From: Rhodopirellula europaea 6C
GTDB lineage: Bacteria > Planctomycetota > Planctomycetia > Pirellulales > Pirellulaceae
Direction of reading: 5' to 3'
Assembly (NCBI RefSeq): GCF_000338295.1
Contig: NZ_ANMO01000235.1
Coordinates: 26,704 to 90,703 of the forward strand
DNA length: 64,000 nucleotides
Shown: positions 9,134 through 18,473 of the stretch, piece by piece
How positions within the stretch are numbered: the first letter of the stretch is position 1
How the letters are laid out: each line of letters starts with the position of its first letter
Notes under the pieces: generated by a model
Seen by the model: the letters and a program-made list of their open reading frames with translations, nothing else
Databases searched by the model: none
Told to the model about the DNA's origin: nothing
Translations under genes and position numbers: made by a program

Positions 9134-10690
9134 TCAGGGTTTGGGGACGTGACGGTATTGACCGAAGTTCTTTTCCGCGATCCGACGCATCCGGCTTTCG
9201 CCTTCGCGGCTGTGGTAGCTGATCGTGTGAACAATGCTGATGGGGTTTGTGTCGCCAAACAAATTGGTCGATCGGTTTTCTTCGGACAGCAGGTCCTCGA
9301 TGCCCTGTGGGAACTCGCCATCGCTGAGCAGGAAGATCACATCGGGTTTGAGTCCCAAGGCGAAACGCAGTGGTTCATAGGGAGCTTTACCGCGATCCAT
9401 GGAAACTCGCATGGCCCAATTGCGAAGTTGTTGCTTGTTTTTCGCGGTGGCGTAGGCACTGCGTGTTTCTGGTTCGGGGGATCCCGACAACTGCATGTAG
9501 TCGCATTCGGCGTCAAAGAAAACAACGTAAAACCGCTGCTTCTCCGTCAGCATGTCAATTGATTGCAGTAGCGCCGATCGAGCGGATGTGAAGGCATCGC
9601 CCATGCTGCCGGAGCTGTCGACGAGGTACACAAAGTGGTTGCCGCCACCTTCTACGCCGCAAAACTCCATTTGCGATTTGGAGTCAGACTTCAGCTTTTG
9701 CATCGCTTGAGAAGCGGCGGACGACGAGCTGGAAAGCGATGACAAATTCGATGCCGCCGCGGCAACGGAATCCATTGCTGTCGAGGTGATGTCCACCATT
9801 GGCATTTCGCCAATTTCACTGACGTCGTACTGGACTTCGTCTGGTTGCGATTGAGTTGGTTCGGTGATGGGTTCGCTGCTTTCAATGGCAAACGTTTCCA
9901 TCGCCGTCTCTTCACTTTCGCTGGATGCGGAAGCGGAGAATGCCATTTGATCCTTTGGTCGAGCGTTGCTGAGCGTGAATGCGGCAAGGATGAAAAGCAG
10001 AACCACATGCACGACCGTGCTGACGATCAACGCGGCTGGTTTTGCACGTCGTCCATTCGTATTGGTCTCTTCATCATCTTCCACAACGCTGGGAAGCGGT
10101 TCGCTGAAAGAGGATGGCGCGTCTTCCGTTGTGAGAAACGAGTCGTCTTGTGGTTCGAGATCAGACGTCGTGGTTTCAGAAGCCGTGGATTCGTCGAGCA
10201 GATCTGTGTCGGTGGCAACCTCGGGTTCGAGTGGTTCCGTCGGCGAGGTTGGAGCGAGATCCGGCAACGCGGTTTCACTGAGGCGTCTCATCTTCGGCGC
10301 TCGCACCGATGCGCCGTGTCCGGAATCGTGCCGGGTGGTGACCTTGGTGAACGAGTCGAAAGCCTCGCGAACTTCGTTCCATGATGAGAAGCGACCGGAG
10401 CTTTGGAAGCTCGACGGGTTCAGGTTGTTTTGAGATGCACTCGGTGCTGGCTCGGCAATGTGAGGCAGGTCAATGGGCTGCCCGGTTTCGATCGATTCCA
10501 GTTCCGCTTCGATTTGCGACGCGGTTGCTTCGAGTCGGGCCGCGTTGGCCTCGAGTCTTGCCGCATGGGCTTCGCGGCGGACGCGAAGCAATTCAGCATG
10601 CAGTTCCGCTTTCCGAGCACGCAACGCGTCGGCATGATTCGGTGAAAGACCGGAGGCGGGGTCGACGCGATCGGAATCAGGAGCGTTCAT
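9134..10690 (-). CDS. Membrane-anchored VWA-domain protein
   Basis: The protein has 518 residues from the ATG at 10690, whose first base is also the last base of the upstream TGA (TGATG), indicating translational coupling to the DJ-1 gene. Residues about 20-70 are a Glu/Arg/Ala-rich coiled coil, 70-215 are acidic and low in complexity, and one membrane helix lies near 217-242 (AALIVSTVVHVVLLFILAAF). A Ser-rich linker follows, then a von Willebrand factor A domain from about 345 with the MIDAS motif DSSGS near 358-362 and a later LLSDGEFP. The layout puts the VWA domain outside the cytoplasm and the coiled coil inside. Partner and role unknown; repeated VWA proteins of this shape are common in planctomycetes. 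Confidence 0.82.
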   Translation of the reverse strand: MNAPDSDRVDPASGLSPNHADALRARKAELHAELLRVRREAHAARLEANAARLEATASQIEAELESIETGQPIDLPHIAEPAPSASQNNLNPSSFQSSGRFSSWNEVREAFDSFTKVTTRHDSGHGASVRAPKMRRLSETALPDLAPTSPTEPLEPEVATDTDLLDESTASETTTSDLEPQDDSFLTTEDAPSSFSEPLPSVVEDDEETNTNGRRAKPAALIVSTVVHVVLLFILAAFTLSNARPKDQMAFSASASSESEETAMETFAIESSEPITEPTQSQPDEVQYDVSEIGEMPMVDITSTAMDSVAAAASNLSSLSSSSSAASQAMQKLKSDSKSQMEFCGVEGGGNHFVYLVDSSGSMGDAFTSARSALLQSIDMLTEKQRFYVVFFDAECDYMQLSGSPEPETRSAYATAKNKQQLRNWAMRVSMDRGKAPYEPLRFALGLKPDVIFLLSDGEFPQGIEDLLSEENRSTNLFGDTNPISIVHTISYHSREGESRMRRIAEKNFGQYRHVPKP

Positions 10691-11262
10691 CAATCCGTTG
10701 GAAGCAGTCGGCAGAATTCACGCATCCAAGCGGGGTGAGCAGGCCAGGCTGGTGCCGTGACCAGATTGCCATCGACGTGGGCAGTGTCCATGCCTTTGCC
10801 GGGAGTCATGTAGGTTCCGCCGCCGATTTGAACTTCGGGAGCGACGGCTGGATAGCAGCTGCATTCACGGTCCTTGAGCACACCTGCGGCGGCCAGGATT
10901 TGTGGGCCGTGACAAACCGCAGCGATGGGTTTGTTCTGATCCGCGAAATGGCGAACGATGTCGAGGACTTTTTCGTTGAGCCGCAGATACTCGGGGGCTC
11001 GGCCGCCCGGGATGACCAGGGCGTCGAAGGTTTCAGGCTGCAATCCTTCGAAGTCAGCCGTGATCGCGAATCGGTGTCCCGGTTTTTCGCTGTAGGTCTG
11101 GTGGCCTTCGAAGTCGTGGATCGCGGTGGCCACGGAGTCTCCGGCGGATTTGCCGGGGCAGACGGTGGCCACTTCGTGTTCCAGCATCAGCAACATCTGA
11201 TAGGGAACCATGGCTTCGTAATCTTCGACGAAGTCGCCGACGAGCATCAAAATTTTGGCCAT
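10690..11262 (-). CDS. DJ-1/PfpI family protein
   Basis: This 190-residue protein matches the DJ-1/PfpI (class I glutamine amidotransferase-like) fold: [20 protein letters not shown] at the start, [15 protein letters not shown] in the middle, and the nucleophile-elbow segment [18 protein letters not shown], with the conserved Cys-His pair. Relatives act as proteases, deglycases or chaperones, and the sequence alone does not decide between these. It starts at the ATG at 11262 and its stop overlaps the start of the VWA gene by one base. It is probably the first gene of the three-gene minus-strand operon ending in yraN. Confidence 0.87.
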   Translation of the reverse strand: MAKILMLVGDFVEDYEAMVPYQMLLMLEHEVATVCPGKSAGDSVATAIHDFEGHQTYSEKPGHRFAITADFEGLQPETFDALVIPGGRAPEYLRLNEKVLDIVRHFADQNKPIAAVCHGPQILAAAGVLKDRECSCYPAVAPEVQIGGGTYMTPGKGMDTAHVDGNLVTAPAWPAHPAWMREFCRLLPTD

Positions 11263-11519
11263 TCTGCCTGGGAGCGGATACGAGGGAATGGAAAAGCGGC
11301 GGTCAGAAACTGCCCGTGAGAGGGGCGGATGCTGGCGGCCTGAAAGAAGAACGCGAAAAACGGGTGCCGATCACGACGTTTGAATCGATCTTTCGGGCTT
11401 TTTTTTGCGAGGCGAGTGTACCCAAATTCGTTCAGATTGGGAAATTCGCCGTCGGGGCGATCGTGGATTATGCTGAACGGTCTTCCGGATGGCTCCCGTT
11501 CTTTTCTGGTATCGCTGCA

Positions 11520-13114
11520 ATGCACCGCTCTTTTCACTCCCGTCTCATCCTTTCACTGACGCTGGTCGCTGCCTACGCGATTGGATTGTCCGCGTCCGCA
11601 CTCGCTGATCACGAGTTGCTGGGCCCCAACGAGACTCGCCAGCTTGGATTGGAAGAAGTTTGGCGACGCAATCTGAGCGTTCCTGCGGGACGTCAATCGA
11701 TCGTTGATCAAAAGATGATCGTCCACCAAACGCAAAGCCACGTGTTTGTGGAAATTGTGGAAAAGTCGGGCGAGCCAAAGCCAGCAGAATCCAAGCCGGT
11801 CGCTGAGGGAGAAAACGCGGCTCCGGAGATCGACGAGGAGGTCGTCGTCTACGCACGTTTTCAAGTCGACAGTGACTTGTCCCGACGAGGTGCAATCGAT
11901 CAGAAAGAAGCGGAGCGATTGGCGAACAACGAAATCCGCCGCATGAAACGTCGAGGCATCGACGCTGAGTTGCGAAATCGGACAATTCCAACGATTCGGT
12001 TCTACACGCTTTCAGACGATGGCACCGTCGAGTGCCGAGATGCTGAGTCAGGTGATTTGATTTGGTTGCAACGTGTTGGTTCCAACATGCGTGGCTACGG
12101 TGGTTTGGGAGTGGACGAGGAGTTCGTTTCTGTTGTCAACGGTGGCGAGCTGATCAAGTTGGACGTCAAGAACGGACAAGTGTTTGGCGCAACTTCGTTG
12201 GAATACGTTCCGCTGCAAGGCGTCGTGCACTGCAACGGATTCGCACTGGTGCCATCGATTGGTGACCGAATCGCGGGTTATGGATTGGTGGACCCAACGA
12301 TCGATCCATTCGCTGAGATTGTTGCCGGATCGGCATTGGCGATGCCGACGCATGCCGCGGACTCCAACAAAGTGGGTTGGGGAACCAGCCAAGGGTTTGT
12401 TTACGTGATGGAAATGGAAGGCGAACCGAACGTTCAGTTTCGCTTGAACACAGACGGGATCGTCAGCGGAGCTCTTGCCGCGGCTCCCGGAGAACGTTTC
12501 TTCTTCGGTTCAGAGTCTGGGCAAATCTACGGGATCAAAGCCACCCGCGAAGGCGAAGTGTTGTGGAGCCGACCGACCGGCGAGCCGATCTACGAGAGTC
12601 CGATCTTCTTCAACGAAAAGGTTTTCATCCGACGACCTACGGCAATTTGATGTGCGTGTCGGCGAGCGATGGCTATTCCGTATGGCCACAAACGGTGCCC
12701 GGCGTTCAGGAATTGCTCGGTGCGATCGACGGCAAAATCTACGCACGAAGCATGTCGGGATCGCTGTTGGTGATGTCCATGGAAGATGGCTCATTGCTCG
12801 GCCGTTTTCCTCGTATTCAACCCGAGGCGTTGGTGGTCAATCGTTCCACCGACCGTCTGTATCTTGTCAACAAACGGGGCACCATGCAGTGCTTGCGAAG
12901 TCCCGGTTCGGTGATTCCGAAGGTGGTTAAATCATCGGCCCCTGTCAAAACCGAAGAGGAAGCTGATACGGAACTGGAGAAGCAGGAACCAGAATCGACG
13001 ACCCCAAAGGTTGTCGACCCATTTGGTGGTGGCGGAGGAGCAGATCCGTTCGGTGACACCATGGAAGATCCATTTGCTCCCGCGGGGGGGCAAGATCCAT
13101 TCGGCGACTTCTGA
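11520..13114 (+). pseudogene. Secreted PQQ-type beta-propeller repeat protein, interrupted by a frameshift
   Basis: From the ATG at 11520 the frame encodes a signal peptide (cleavage near ASALADHE) and beta-propeller-like repeats (FYTLSDDGTVECRDAESGDLIWLQRVG; FVYVMEMEGEPNVQFRLNTDGIVSG; IYGIKATREGEVLWSRPTG). It stops at a TGA at 12648, in the middle of a repeat. The same repeat continues in the frame one base back, from about 12632 (TTYGNLMCVSASDGYSVW), and runs to 13114, ending in a Pro/Gly/Asp-Pro-Phe-rich tail (DPFGG, DPFGD). Joined, the protein would be about 531 residues. A single missing base near 12629-12634 explains the break. It could be a true mutation or a sequencing error; no slippery heptamer is evident. 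Exported, role unknown. Confidence 0.78.
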
Positions 13115-13312
13115 TTCACCCGGCAATCGGACATCTGGGCTCTCCTCGGAAGCGGAAACGATTCCGGGAGAGGGTACGCACGTGATCTAGCGCAAAGTCG
13201 TTCTTTTTGGTAGACTACTGCCTGCTATTTGACGCTTTTTTTTGACGTGGGGGCGAGTCCGCCTTCAGCGTCAAAAACCCCGCATTTGACGGCCTCCACG
13301 GGCCGCCCATTC

Positions 13313-15922
13313 ATGAGCGATTCCTCCTCGACTGACCCTGCTTCGAACGACCCATCCGAGGATCCAAACGTTGTGCCCGCTGGCGCGGCAGCCGGCGACG
13401 GAAATTCAGCCGAGGCGAACGCTGGTCCACAACGACCTGTGGAACGTGTTTCGACGGGGCCGTCGGCAAATTCGGAGTACACCGACAAGGATTTGCTGCA
13501 CCTGTCGGACCTCGAGCACGTTCGCGAACGTCCCGGGATGTACATCGGTGACACGACCGTTCGCGGTCTGCACCACCTGGTCTACGAAGTCGTCGACAAC
13601 TCGATCGACGAAGCGATGGCCGGATTCGCGAAATCGGTCAGTGTGATCGTTCACACCGACGGCAGTGTCACGGTCGAGGACGATGGACGTGGGGTTCCTG
13701 TCACCCGTCACGATCAATTGTCAGAAGAACTTGATCGTGAAGTCAGCACGCTCGAGGGCGTGATGACGGTGCTGAAGTTCGGCGGCAAGTTCGAGAAAGG
13801 GGCCTACCAGACTTCGGGCGGTTTGCACGGCGTCGGTGTGACGGTTGTGAACTTCCTGAGCCAATGGGCCGAGGTGGAAGTCAGCCGTGATGGTTCAACT
13901 TGGACTCAAGGCTACGAACGCGGGATTCCCACCGGTCCGATTCAAAAAGGTCGGCCGACAAAGAAGACAGGCACGAAGACCACGTTCAAAGCGGACGGGC
14001 AAATCTTCAGCGTCACCAAATACAACTTCGACACACTTCAAAAACGTCTTCAGGAACTCGCGTTCCTCAACAGTGGCGTTCGCATCAAGTTTCTTGACGA
14101 GCGAAACGGCGAAGGCGGCGACTACCAGTATGACCGCGGGATCGTTGAGTTCGTCGAACACCTCAACCGCGCCAGCGATGTGTTGCACGGAGACGTGATT
14201 CAGTTTGTCGGTGAGAAGGACGGAGTCGAGTATGACATGGCGCTGCAGTACAGCACCGAGTTCACCGAAACCGTTCAGTCTTACGTCAACAACATTCATA
14301 CGATCGAAGGCGGGACGCACGTGTCCGGTTTCCGTTCGGCGTTGACGCGGACGCTGAACAACTATGGCAAAAAAGAAGGCCTGTTCAAGAACACCACGCC
14401 GACCGGCGACGATTTTCGCGAGGGTCTGACGGCGGTGATCAGCGTGCGGGTTCCTCACCCGCAGTTCGAAGGTCAAACGAAGACCAAGCTTGGTAACGGT
14501 GAAGTCGACGGCATCATCACCAGTGGTGTTGGCGAAGCGCTGAACAAGTACCTCGAAGAGAATCCTCGAACGGCCAAAGCGATTGTTCGCAAGGGTTTGC
14601 TCGCCGCCGAGGCTCGCGAAGCGGCTCGCAAAGCCAAGGATCAACTTCGCAAACGAAAAGACGCCCTCGGTGGCGGTGGTTTGCCCGGCAAGCTTCGCGA
14701 TTGCATCTCCAAGAACATGGAAGAGTGCGAAGTCTACCTGGTCGAAGGTGATTCGGCCGGTGGATCGGCCGAAGGCGGGCGGATGCGTGAGTACCAAGCG
14801 ATTCTGCCGCTTCGCGGTAAGATCATCAACGCTTACAAGAGCCGCGAAGACAAGGTGCTGGCCAATGAGGAAGTTCAGTCGATGATTCAAGCGATCGGTA
14901 CCGGAATCGGTGCTGATCAGGATCTTTCGCGACGTCGGTACAACAAAGTCATCATCATGACTGACGCCGACGTCGATGGCAGCCACATTCGTACGTTGCT
15001 GCTTTGTTTCTTCTATCGGCAGATGTATCAACTGGTTGCCGCCGGTCACGTTTATGTGGCTCAGCCGCCGTTGTTCCGGGTCTCGCAGGGCAAGAACCGG
15101 TACTACATCCAGTCCGAAGAAGAGATGAAGGGCCAGTTGCTCGAACGTGGTTTGAATGACACACGATTCGAGACCGAAGACGGACGCAGTGCAGAAGGGG
15201 ACACAATGCGTGCACTTTGCGTCGCGCTTGCATCGATGGAAGATGCAATTCTTGCGTTGGAACGTCGTGGCGTCAGCTTGCGAGTTCACAGCGAACGCTT
15301 CGATCCCGTTACCGGCAAGCTGCCTCCGTTCTTGTTGACGATTTTGGGTGGAGAGCATTGGTTCATGAAGCAATCGGATGTCGAGGCATTCCTTGCTGAA
15401 AACGATGCCACGTTGGATATCGATCAAGCTGAAGAAGAACTGAACGTCGACGGTGAAGAGGTCGTCAAAAGCGATGAGCCCGAAAAGGTGGTCGCTCACT
15501 TGGCCGAGCTTCACGAAGTCCGGACGATCAACAGCGGCTTGAAGGATTTGGAACCACTCGGTTTCGGATTGCAGGATTTGATTCCCGCCGACCGTACCGG
15601 TTCCACCACCGCCAGGTTCGAACTGGTTCGCGGCGAGGACATGCGTCGTCCGCTGGAAGACTTGCGAGAGCTGTTGCCTGAGGTGCGAGCCGCCGGTGAA
15701 AAAGGTTTGCAAGTGACTCGCTTTAAAGGGCTGGGCGAAATGAACGCGGAAGAGCTCCGCGAAACAACGCTCGATCCCGCCAACCGGACGCTGGTGAAGG
15801 TCAACCTGACCGACGCGGGTGCGGCCGACGAAATGTTCCGTTTGTTGATGGGCGACAAAGTCGAACCCCGTCGCGAATTCATCGAAACCCATGCACTTGA
15901 TGTGCGAAACCTGGACGTCTAG
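13313..15922 (+). CDS. gyrB: DNA gyrase subunit B
   Basis: This 869-residue protein is the ATPase subunit of DNA gyrase. The GHKL ATPase domain has [14 protein letters not shown] and [15 protein letters not shown]; the transducer domain has [13 protein letters not shown]; the Toprim domain has [13 protein letters not shown] and [13 protein letters not shown]; and the C-terminal conserved [13 protein letters not shown] follows a long insertion (about residues 620-760) of the kind seen in Gram-negative GyrB. The ATG at 13313 is chosen; about 55 residues of Ser/Pro/Ala-rich sequence precede the conserved start ([24 protein letters not shown]). The open frame extends upstream without a better start. 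The MoxR gene begins 4 bases after the stop. Confidence 0.97.
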   Translation: MSDSSSTDPASNDPSEDPNVVPAGAAAGDGNSAEANAGPQRPVERVSTGPSANSEYTDKDLLHLSDLEHVRERPGMYIGDTTVRGLHHLVYEVVDNSIDEAMAGFAKSVSVIVHTDGSVTVEDDGRGVPVTRHDQLSEELDREVSTLEGVMTVLKFGGKFEKGAYQTSGGLHGVGVTVVNFLSQWAEVEVSRDGSTWTQGYERGIPTGPIQKGRPTKKTGTKTTFKADGQIFSVTKYNFDTLQKRLQELAFLNSGVRIKFLDERNGEGGDYQYDRGIVEFVEHLNRASDVLHGDVIQFVGEKDGVEYDMALQYSTEFTETVQSYVNNIHTIEGGTHVSGFRSALTRTLNNYGKKEGLFKNTTPTGDDFREGLTAVISVRVPHPQFEGQTKTKLGNGEVDGIITSGVGEALNKYLEENPRTAKAIVRKGLLAAEAREAARKAKDQLRKRKDALGGGGLPGKLRDCISKNMEECEVYLVEGDSAGGSAEGGRMREYQAILPLRGKIINAYKSREDKVLANEEVQSMIQAIGTGIGADQDLSRRRYNKVIIMTDADVDGSHIRTLLLCFFYRQMYQLVAAGHVYVAQPPLFRVSQGKNRYYIQSEEEMKGQLLERGLNDTRFETEDGRSAEGDTMRALCVALASMEDAILALERRGVSLRVHSERFDPVTGKLPPFLLTILGGEHWFMKQSDVEAFLAENDATLDIDQAEEELNVDGEEVVKSDEPEKVVAHLAELHEVRTINSGLKDLEPLGFGLQDLIPADRTGSTTARFELVRGEDMRRPLEDLRELLPEVRAAGEKGLQVTRFKGLGEMNAEELRETTLDPANRTLVKVNLTDAGAADEMFRLLMGDKVEPRREFIETHALDVRNLDV

Positions 15923-15926
15923 CACG

Positions 15927-16961
15927 ATGGTCACACCGCCTCCCAGAGACAATAGCGAAGGTTCGGACATCGAAACTGCGGAGGCGTTGATCCAAAGCGT
16001 TGCCCAGGTCAAAGAGCAGGTCGGCCGAATCGTGGTCGGGCAGAGCGATGTGATCGAGCAATTGCTGATCGCGATCTTGGCTCGCGGCCATTGCTTGTTG
16101 GAAGGCGTGCCCGGACTGGCGAAAACGTTGATGGTTCGGACGTTGGCCAGTTCAATGAGTCTGGATTTTCGTCGGATTCAGTTCACACCTGATCTGATGC
16201 CCGGCGACATCACGGGCACGGACATCATCCAAGAAGATCACGAAACCGGACGTCGCGAGATGTTGTTTCGTCCGGGCCCCGTGTTCACGCAAATGCTGTT
16301 GGCCGACGAGATCAACCGGACGCCACCCAAGACGCAGGCAGCGCTGCTGGAAGCGATGCAGGAACATGAGGTCACCGCGGGTGGCAAGACCTACGCTTTG
16401 AAGGAACCGTTCTTTGTTCTTGCGACGCAGAACCCGATCGAGCAAGAAGGGACCTATCCGCTTCCCGAGGCTCAACGCGATCGGTTCTTGTTCCACGTCG
16501 TCGTTGGCTATCCGTCACGCGATCAAGAAGCCGAAATTGTTGAGCGAACCACTTCCGGCGATTTGGCGGATGTTCAGCCCGTCGTCAGTGGCGAAGACAT
16601 TTGCAAGTTTCAGTCCGTGGTTCGTCGGGTCCCATTGCCTGAGCACGTGAAGAACTGGGTGATCGATGCCGTGCGCGCTGCGCGGCCGAACGAACCCGAT
16701 GCGAAGGATTGGGTTAAAGAGTGGATCCAATGGGGGCCCGGCCCGCGAGCGAGTCAACAATTGGTGTTGGCATCCAAGGCCCGTGCGTTATTGCACGGTC
16801 GCACACACGTGACGCTCGAGGACGCACAGGCGTTGGCACTGCCGGTGCTTCGTCACCGAATCGTGCCAACATTTTCTGCCGAGGCGGATGGCATCGCGGT
16901 CGAGGATTTGATCTCGCGATTGGTAGCCGAGCAAAGTGTCGGCACCGCGTCGGTGCTATAG
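15927..16961 (+). CDS. MoxR family AAA+ ATPase
   Basis: The protein has 344 residues. It shows the MoxR pattern: Walker A in [16 protein letters not shown], the [12 protein letters not shown] segment, Walker B in [24 protein letters not shown], sensor 1 in [25 protein letters not shown], and the C-terminal lid near [21 protein letters not shown]. MoxR ATPases act as chaperones that assemble or activate VWA-containing or metal-containing complexes. Usually a DUF58 gene follows; here the next gene is pheA on the other strand, so the partners must be elsewhere. The ATG at 15927 sits 4 bases after the gyrB stop, which suggests read-through transcription from gyrB. An upstream in-frame ATG at 15891 lies inside gyrB and is less likely. 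Confidence 0.93.
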   Translation: MVTPPPRDNSEGSDIETAEALIQSVAQVKEQVGRIVVGQSDVIEQLLIAILARGHCLLEGVPGLAKTLMVRTLASSMSLDFRRIQFTPDLMPGDITGTDIIQEDHETGRREMLFRPGPVFTQMLLADEINRTPPKTQAALLEAMQEHEVTAGGKTYALKEPFFVLATQNPIEQEGTYPLPEAQRDRFLFHVVVGYPSRDQEAEIVERTTSGDLADVQPVVSGEDICKFQSVVRRVPLPEHVKNWVIDAVRAARPNEPDAKDWVKEWIQWGPGPRASQQLVLASKARALLHGRTHVTLEDAQALALPVLRHRIVPTFSAEADGIAVEDLISRLVAEQSVGTASVL

Positions 16962-17042
16962 AGTTAGATCGGTTCGCCTCGTGGTCTGTCGCAGCTAAAA
17001 GTGAGGGCGTCCGCTACCCTGAAAACAAGTCGTGACCGGCCA

Positions 17043-18134
17043 CTAGCTTTCTACTCGTGCCGCGCGGCCGTAGCTTCCTAGCACATGAGTGTGATGGGTC
17101 GCTGTTTGAAGGTCTTCGATTGCTTTCGCGATCGCGACGTCTTGGCAGTGTCCTGGGAACTCAACGACGAAGAAGTATTCGTTCTTGGTGCCGGGTTGAG
17201 GGAACGACTCGATCCAAGTCAGGTTCAGCTCGTGTCGTTTGAAGATGCCCATCACATCGGCCAATGCGCCGGGTTGGTGGGCAACTTGAAACAGTAGCGT
17301 CGTTTTGTCTTGGCCGGTGGAGGCCGGTTGTTCGTGGCCGAGTACCGCGAATCGGGTCACGTTGTCGCGGTTGTCTTCGATGTTGGCGCCGATGACACGA
17401 AGTCCATGGCGCCGGCCGGCGGCCTCGCTGGCGATCGCGGCGATGCCAGTTTGGGTCGCGGCCAGTTTCGCGGCGGCCGCGGTCGAACTGCATTCGATCA
17501 GTTTCGCGTGAGGCAGATTGTTGGCCAGCCAGACGCGGCACTGAGAGATCGCTTGCGGTTTGCTGTGGACTTCGGTGATGGAGTCGCGATCACACATCGC
17601 GAGCAACTGGTGATGGATTGCGAGTTGCACTTCACCGGTGATCGAGACTTCGCCTTTGGATAGTCTGCCGAAGGTATCGACGACACGGCCGTCAGTGCTG
17701 TTCTCGATTGGTACGATTCCGCCGGCGCAGTCACCTCTGCCAACGGCGTCGAAGACAGCCCCGATCGACGACACTGGCAGCAGGTTGGCGGCGTCGCCGA
17801 AATATGCCAACGCGGCCAAGTGGCTGTAGCTGTCCGGTGGGCCAAGGAACGCATACGTGCCCGGACGAGTGGCTCGCCAGCAAGCCGACGCAACGTGTCG
17901 CAGTATGTTCCGCTGAACTTCGCTGTCTGGCACGGCGGCGTTTGAGTCTTCGTTTCCGGAGCCTGATTGCACCGATCGGTCCACTACGTGATCGATCGAT
18001 GCCAGAGTGCTGGCCCAGTCCGGGTTGGGATTCGACACCGTGTTTTCCATCATCGCTCGGCAGCGTTCGCGCAGCAGATCGAGGATTTGGGTGTCGATCG
18101 ATGCGATCGTATCGCGTGGGTCAGTTGAACTCAT
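17043..18134 (-). CDS. pheA: Prephenate dehydratase with N-terminal chorismate mutase-like segment and C-terminal ACT domain
   Basis: This 363-residue protein catalyses the prephenate to phenylpyruvate step of phenylalanine synthesis. The N-terminal 90 residues resemble an AroQ chorismate mutase (DTIASIDTQILDLLRERCRAMM) but are short, so mutase activity is uncertain. The dehydratase domain has TYAFLGPPDSYSHLAALAYFG, VPIENSTDGRVVDTF, the SKPQAISQCR helix and the catalytic NVTRFAVLG. The ACT domain has HQPGALADVMGIFKRHELNLTWIES, the usual site for feedback control by phenylalanine. The ATG at 18134 precedes the conserved sequence; the frame extends 16 codons upstream without a conserved start. 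An inverted repeat in its leader (18171-18230) could fold in the transcript. Confidence 0.94.
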   Translation of the reverse strand: MSSTDPRDTIASIDTQILDLLRERCRAMMENTVSNPNPDWASTLASIDHVVDRSVQSGSGNEDSNAAVPDSEVQRNILRHVASACWRATRPGTYAFLGPPDSYSHLAALAYFGDAANLLPVSSIGAVFDAVGRGDCAGGIVPIENSTDGRVVDTFGRLSKGEVSITGEVQLAIHHQLLAMCDRDSITEVHSKPQAISQCRVWLANNLPHAKLIECSSTAAAAKLAATQTGIAAIASEAAGRRHGLRVIGANIEDNRDNVTRFAVLGHEQPASTGQDKTTLLFQVAHQPGALADVMGIFKRHELNLTWIESFPQPGTKNEYFFVVEFPGHCQDVAIAKAIEDLQTATHHTHVLGSYGRAARVES

Positions 18135-18170
18135 GGGAGTGAATTTTCGGGCGTGAGCGAAAGGTGACTG

Positions 18171-18230
18171 CCGTTTTGGCAAGGCAGCATTGTGGCATGG
18201 AGCGAAGTTTTGGGTGGGCTGCCAAAACGG
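18171..18230. repeat. Perfect 11-bp inverted repeat with 38-bp spacer
   Basis: CCGTTTTGGCA at 18171-18181 is the exact reverse complement of TGCCAAAACGG at 18220-18230. The arms lie 100-160 bp upstream of the sigma-54-like promoter of dnaK, the usual distance for enhancer-binding sites, and also within the likely leader of pheA on the other strand. Arms flanked by GGCAGC and GCTGCC would allow an alternative, longer hairpin in a pheA transcript. Confidence 0.7.
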
Positions 18231-18331
18231 TTTTGAAGGATTTTTTTAAAACGCGTGGCTGTGTTTTTAGTCGGCGAAACACGTGTTTTTTGATGGTCGT
18301 CTTTTTGGCAAGCACGCTGTGAGAGGGGCTC

Positions 18332-18347
18332 TGGCACAGATCTTGCC
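18332..18347 (+). promoter_or_regulatory. Sigma-54-type (-24/-12) promoter candidate for dnaK
   Basis: TGGCAC at 18332-18337, five bases, then TTGCC at 18343-18347 match the RpoN consensus, with the invariant GG and GC exactly ten bases apart. Transcription would start near 18358, leaving a leader of about 115 bases before the dnaK ATG. Confidence 0.5.
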
Positions 18348-18473
18348 ATATCTGTGGATCCAACCAAAAGGCTGACGAAATGGACCGCTCAGGGGCCGCG
18401 GTCGGCCCGGCGAAATCCAAATTCATATCATTTGACACCCACCATCCCGTTCGGACACAGGAGCTCACGCATC

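Larger units (their letters stand above)
18135..18473. promoter_or_regulatory. Intergenic control region between divergent pheA and dnaK
   Basis: The 339 bases between the two start codons hold no convincing gene. They hold an 11-bp perfect inverted repeat (18171-18181 and 18220-18230), a 12-bp palindrome AAACACGTGTTT at 18277-18288 followed by a T run, a third TTTTGGCA half-site at 18303-18310, a sigma-54-like promoter at 18332-18347 pointing at dnaK, and the dnaK ribosome-binding site AGGAG at 18459-18463. No CIRCE inverted repeat was found. Confidence 0.6.

Noticed and set aside
10381..11319. 312-codon frame on the plus strand opposite the DJ-1 and VWA genes
   Set aside because: The opposing genes have clear family motifs and coupled starts; this frame has none.
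12615..12635. Programmed -1 frameshifting as explanation for the split propeller gene
   Set aside because: No X XXY YYZ heptamer precedes the junction and no obvious pseudoknot follows; a simple one-base loss is simpler.
13895..16012. 705-codon open frame on the minus strand opposite gyrB
   Set aside because: It is antisense to the strongly conserved gyrB and shows no domain; it arises from the codon bias of gyrB.
18135..18473. CIRCE (HrcA) element upstream of dnaK
   Set aside because: The TTAGCACTC-N9-GAGTGCTAA pattern is not present; the repeats found have a different sequence.
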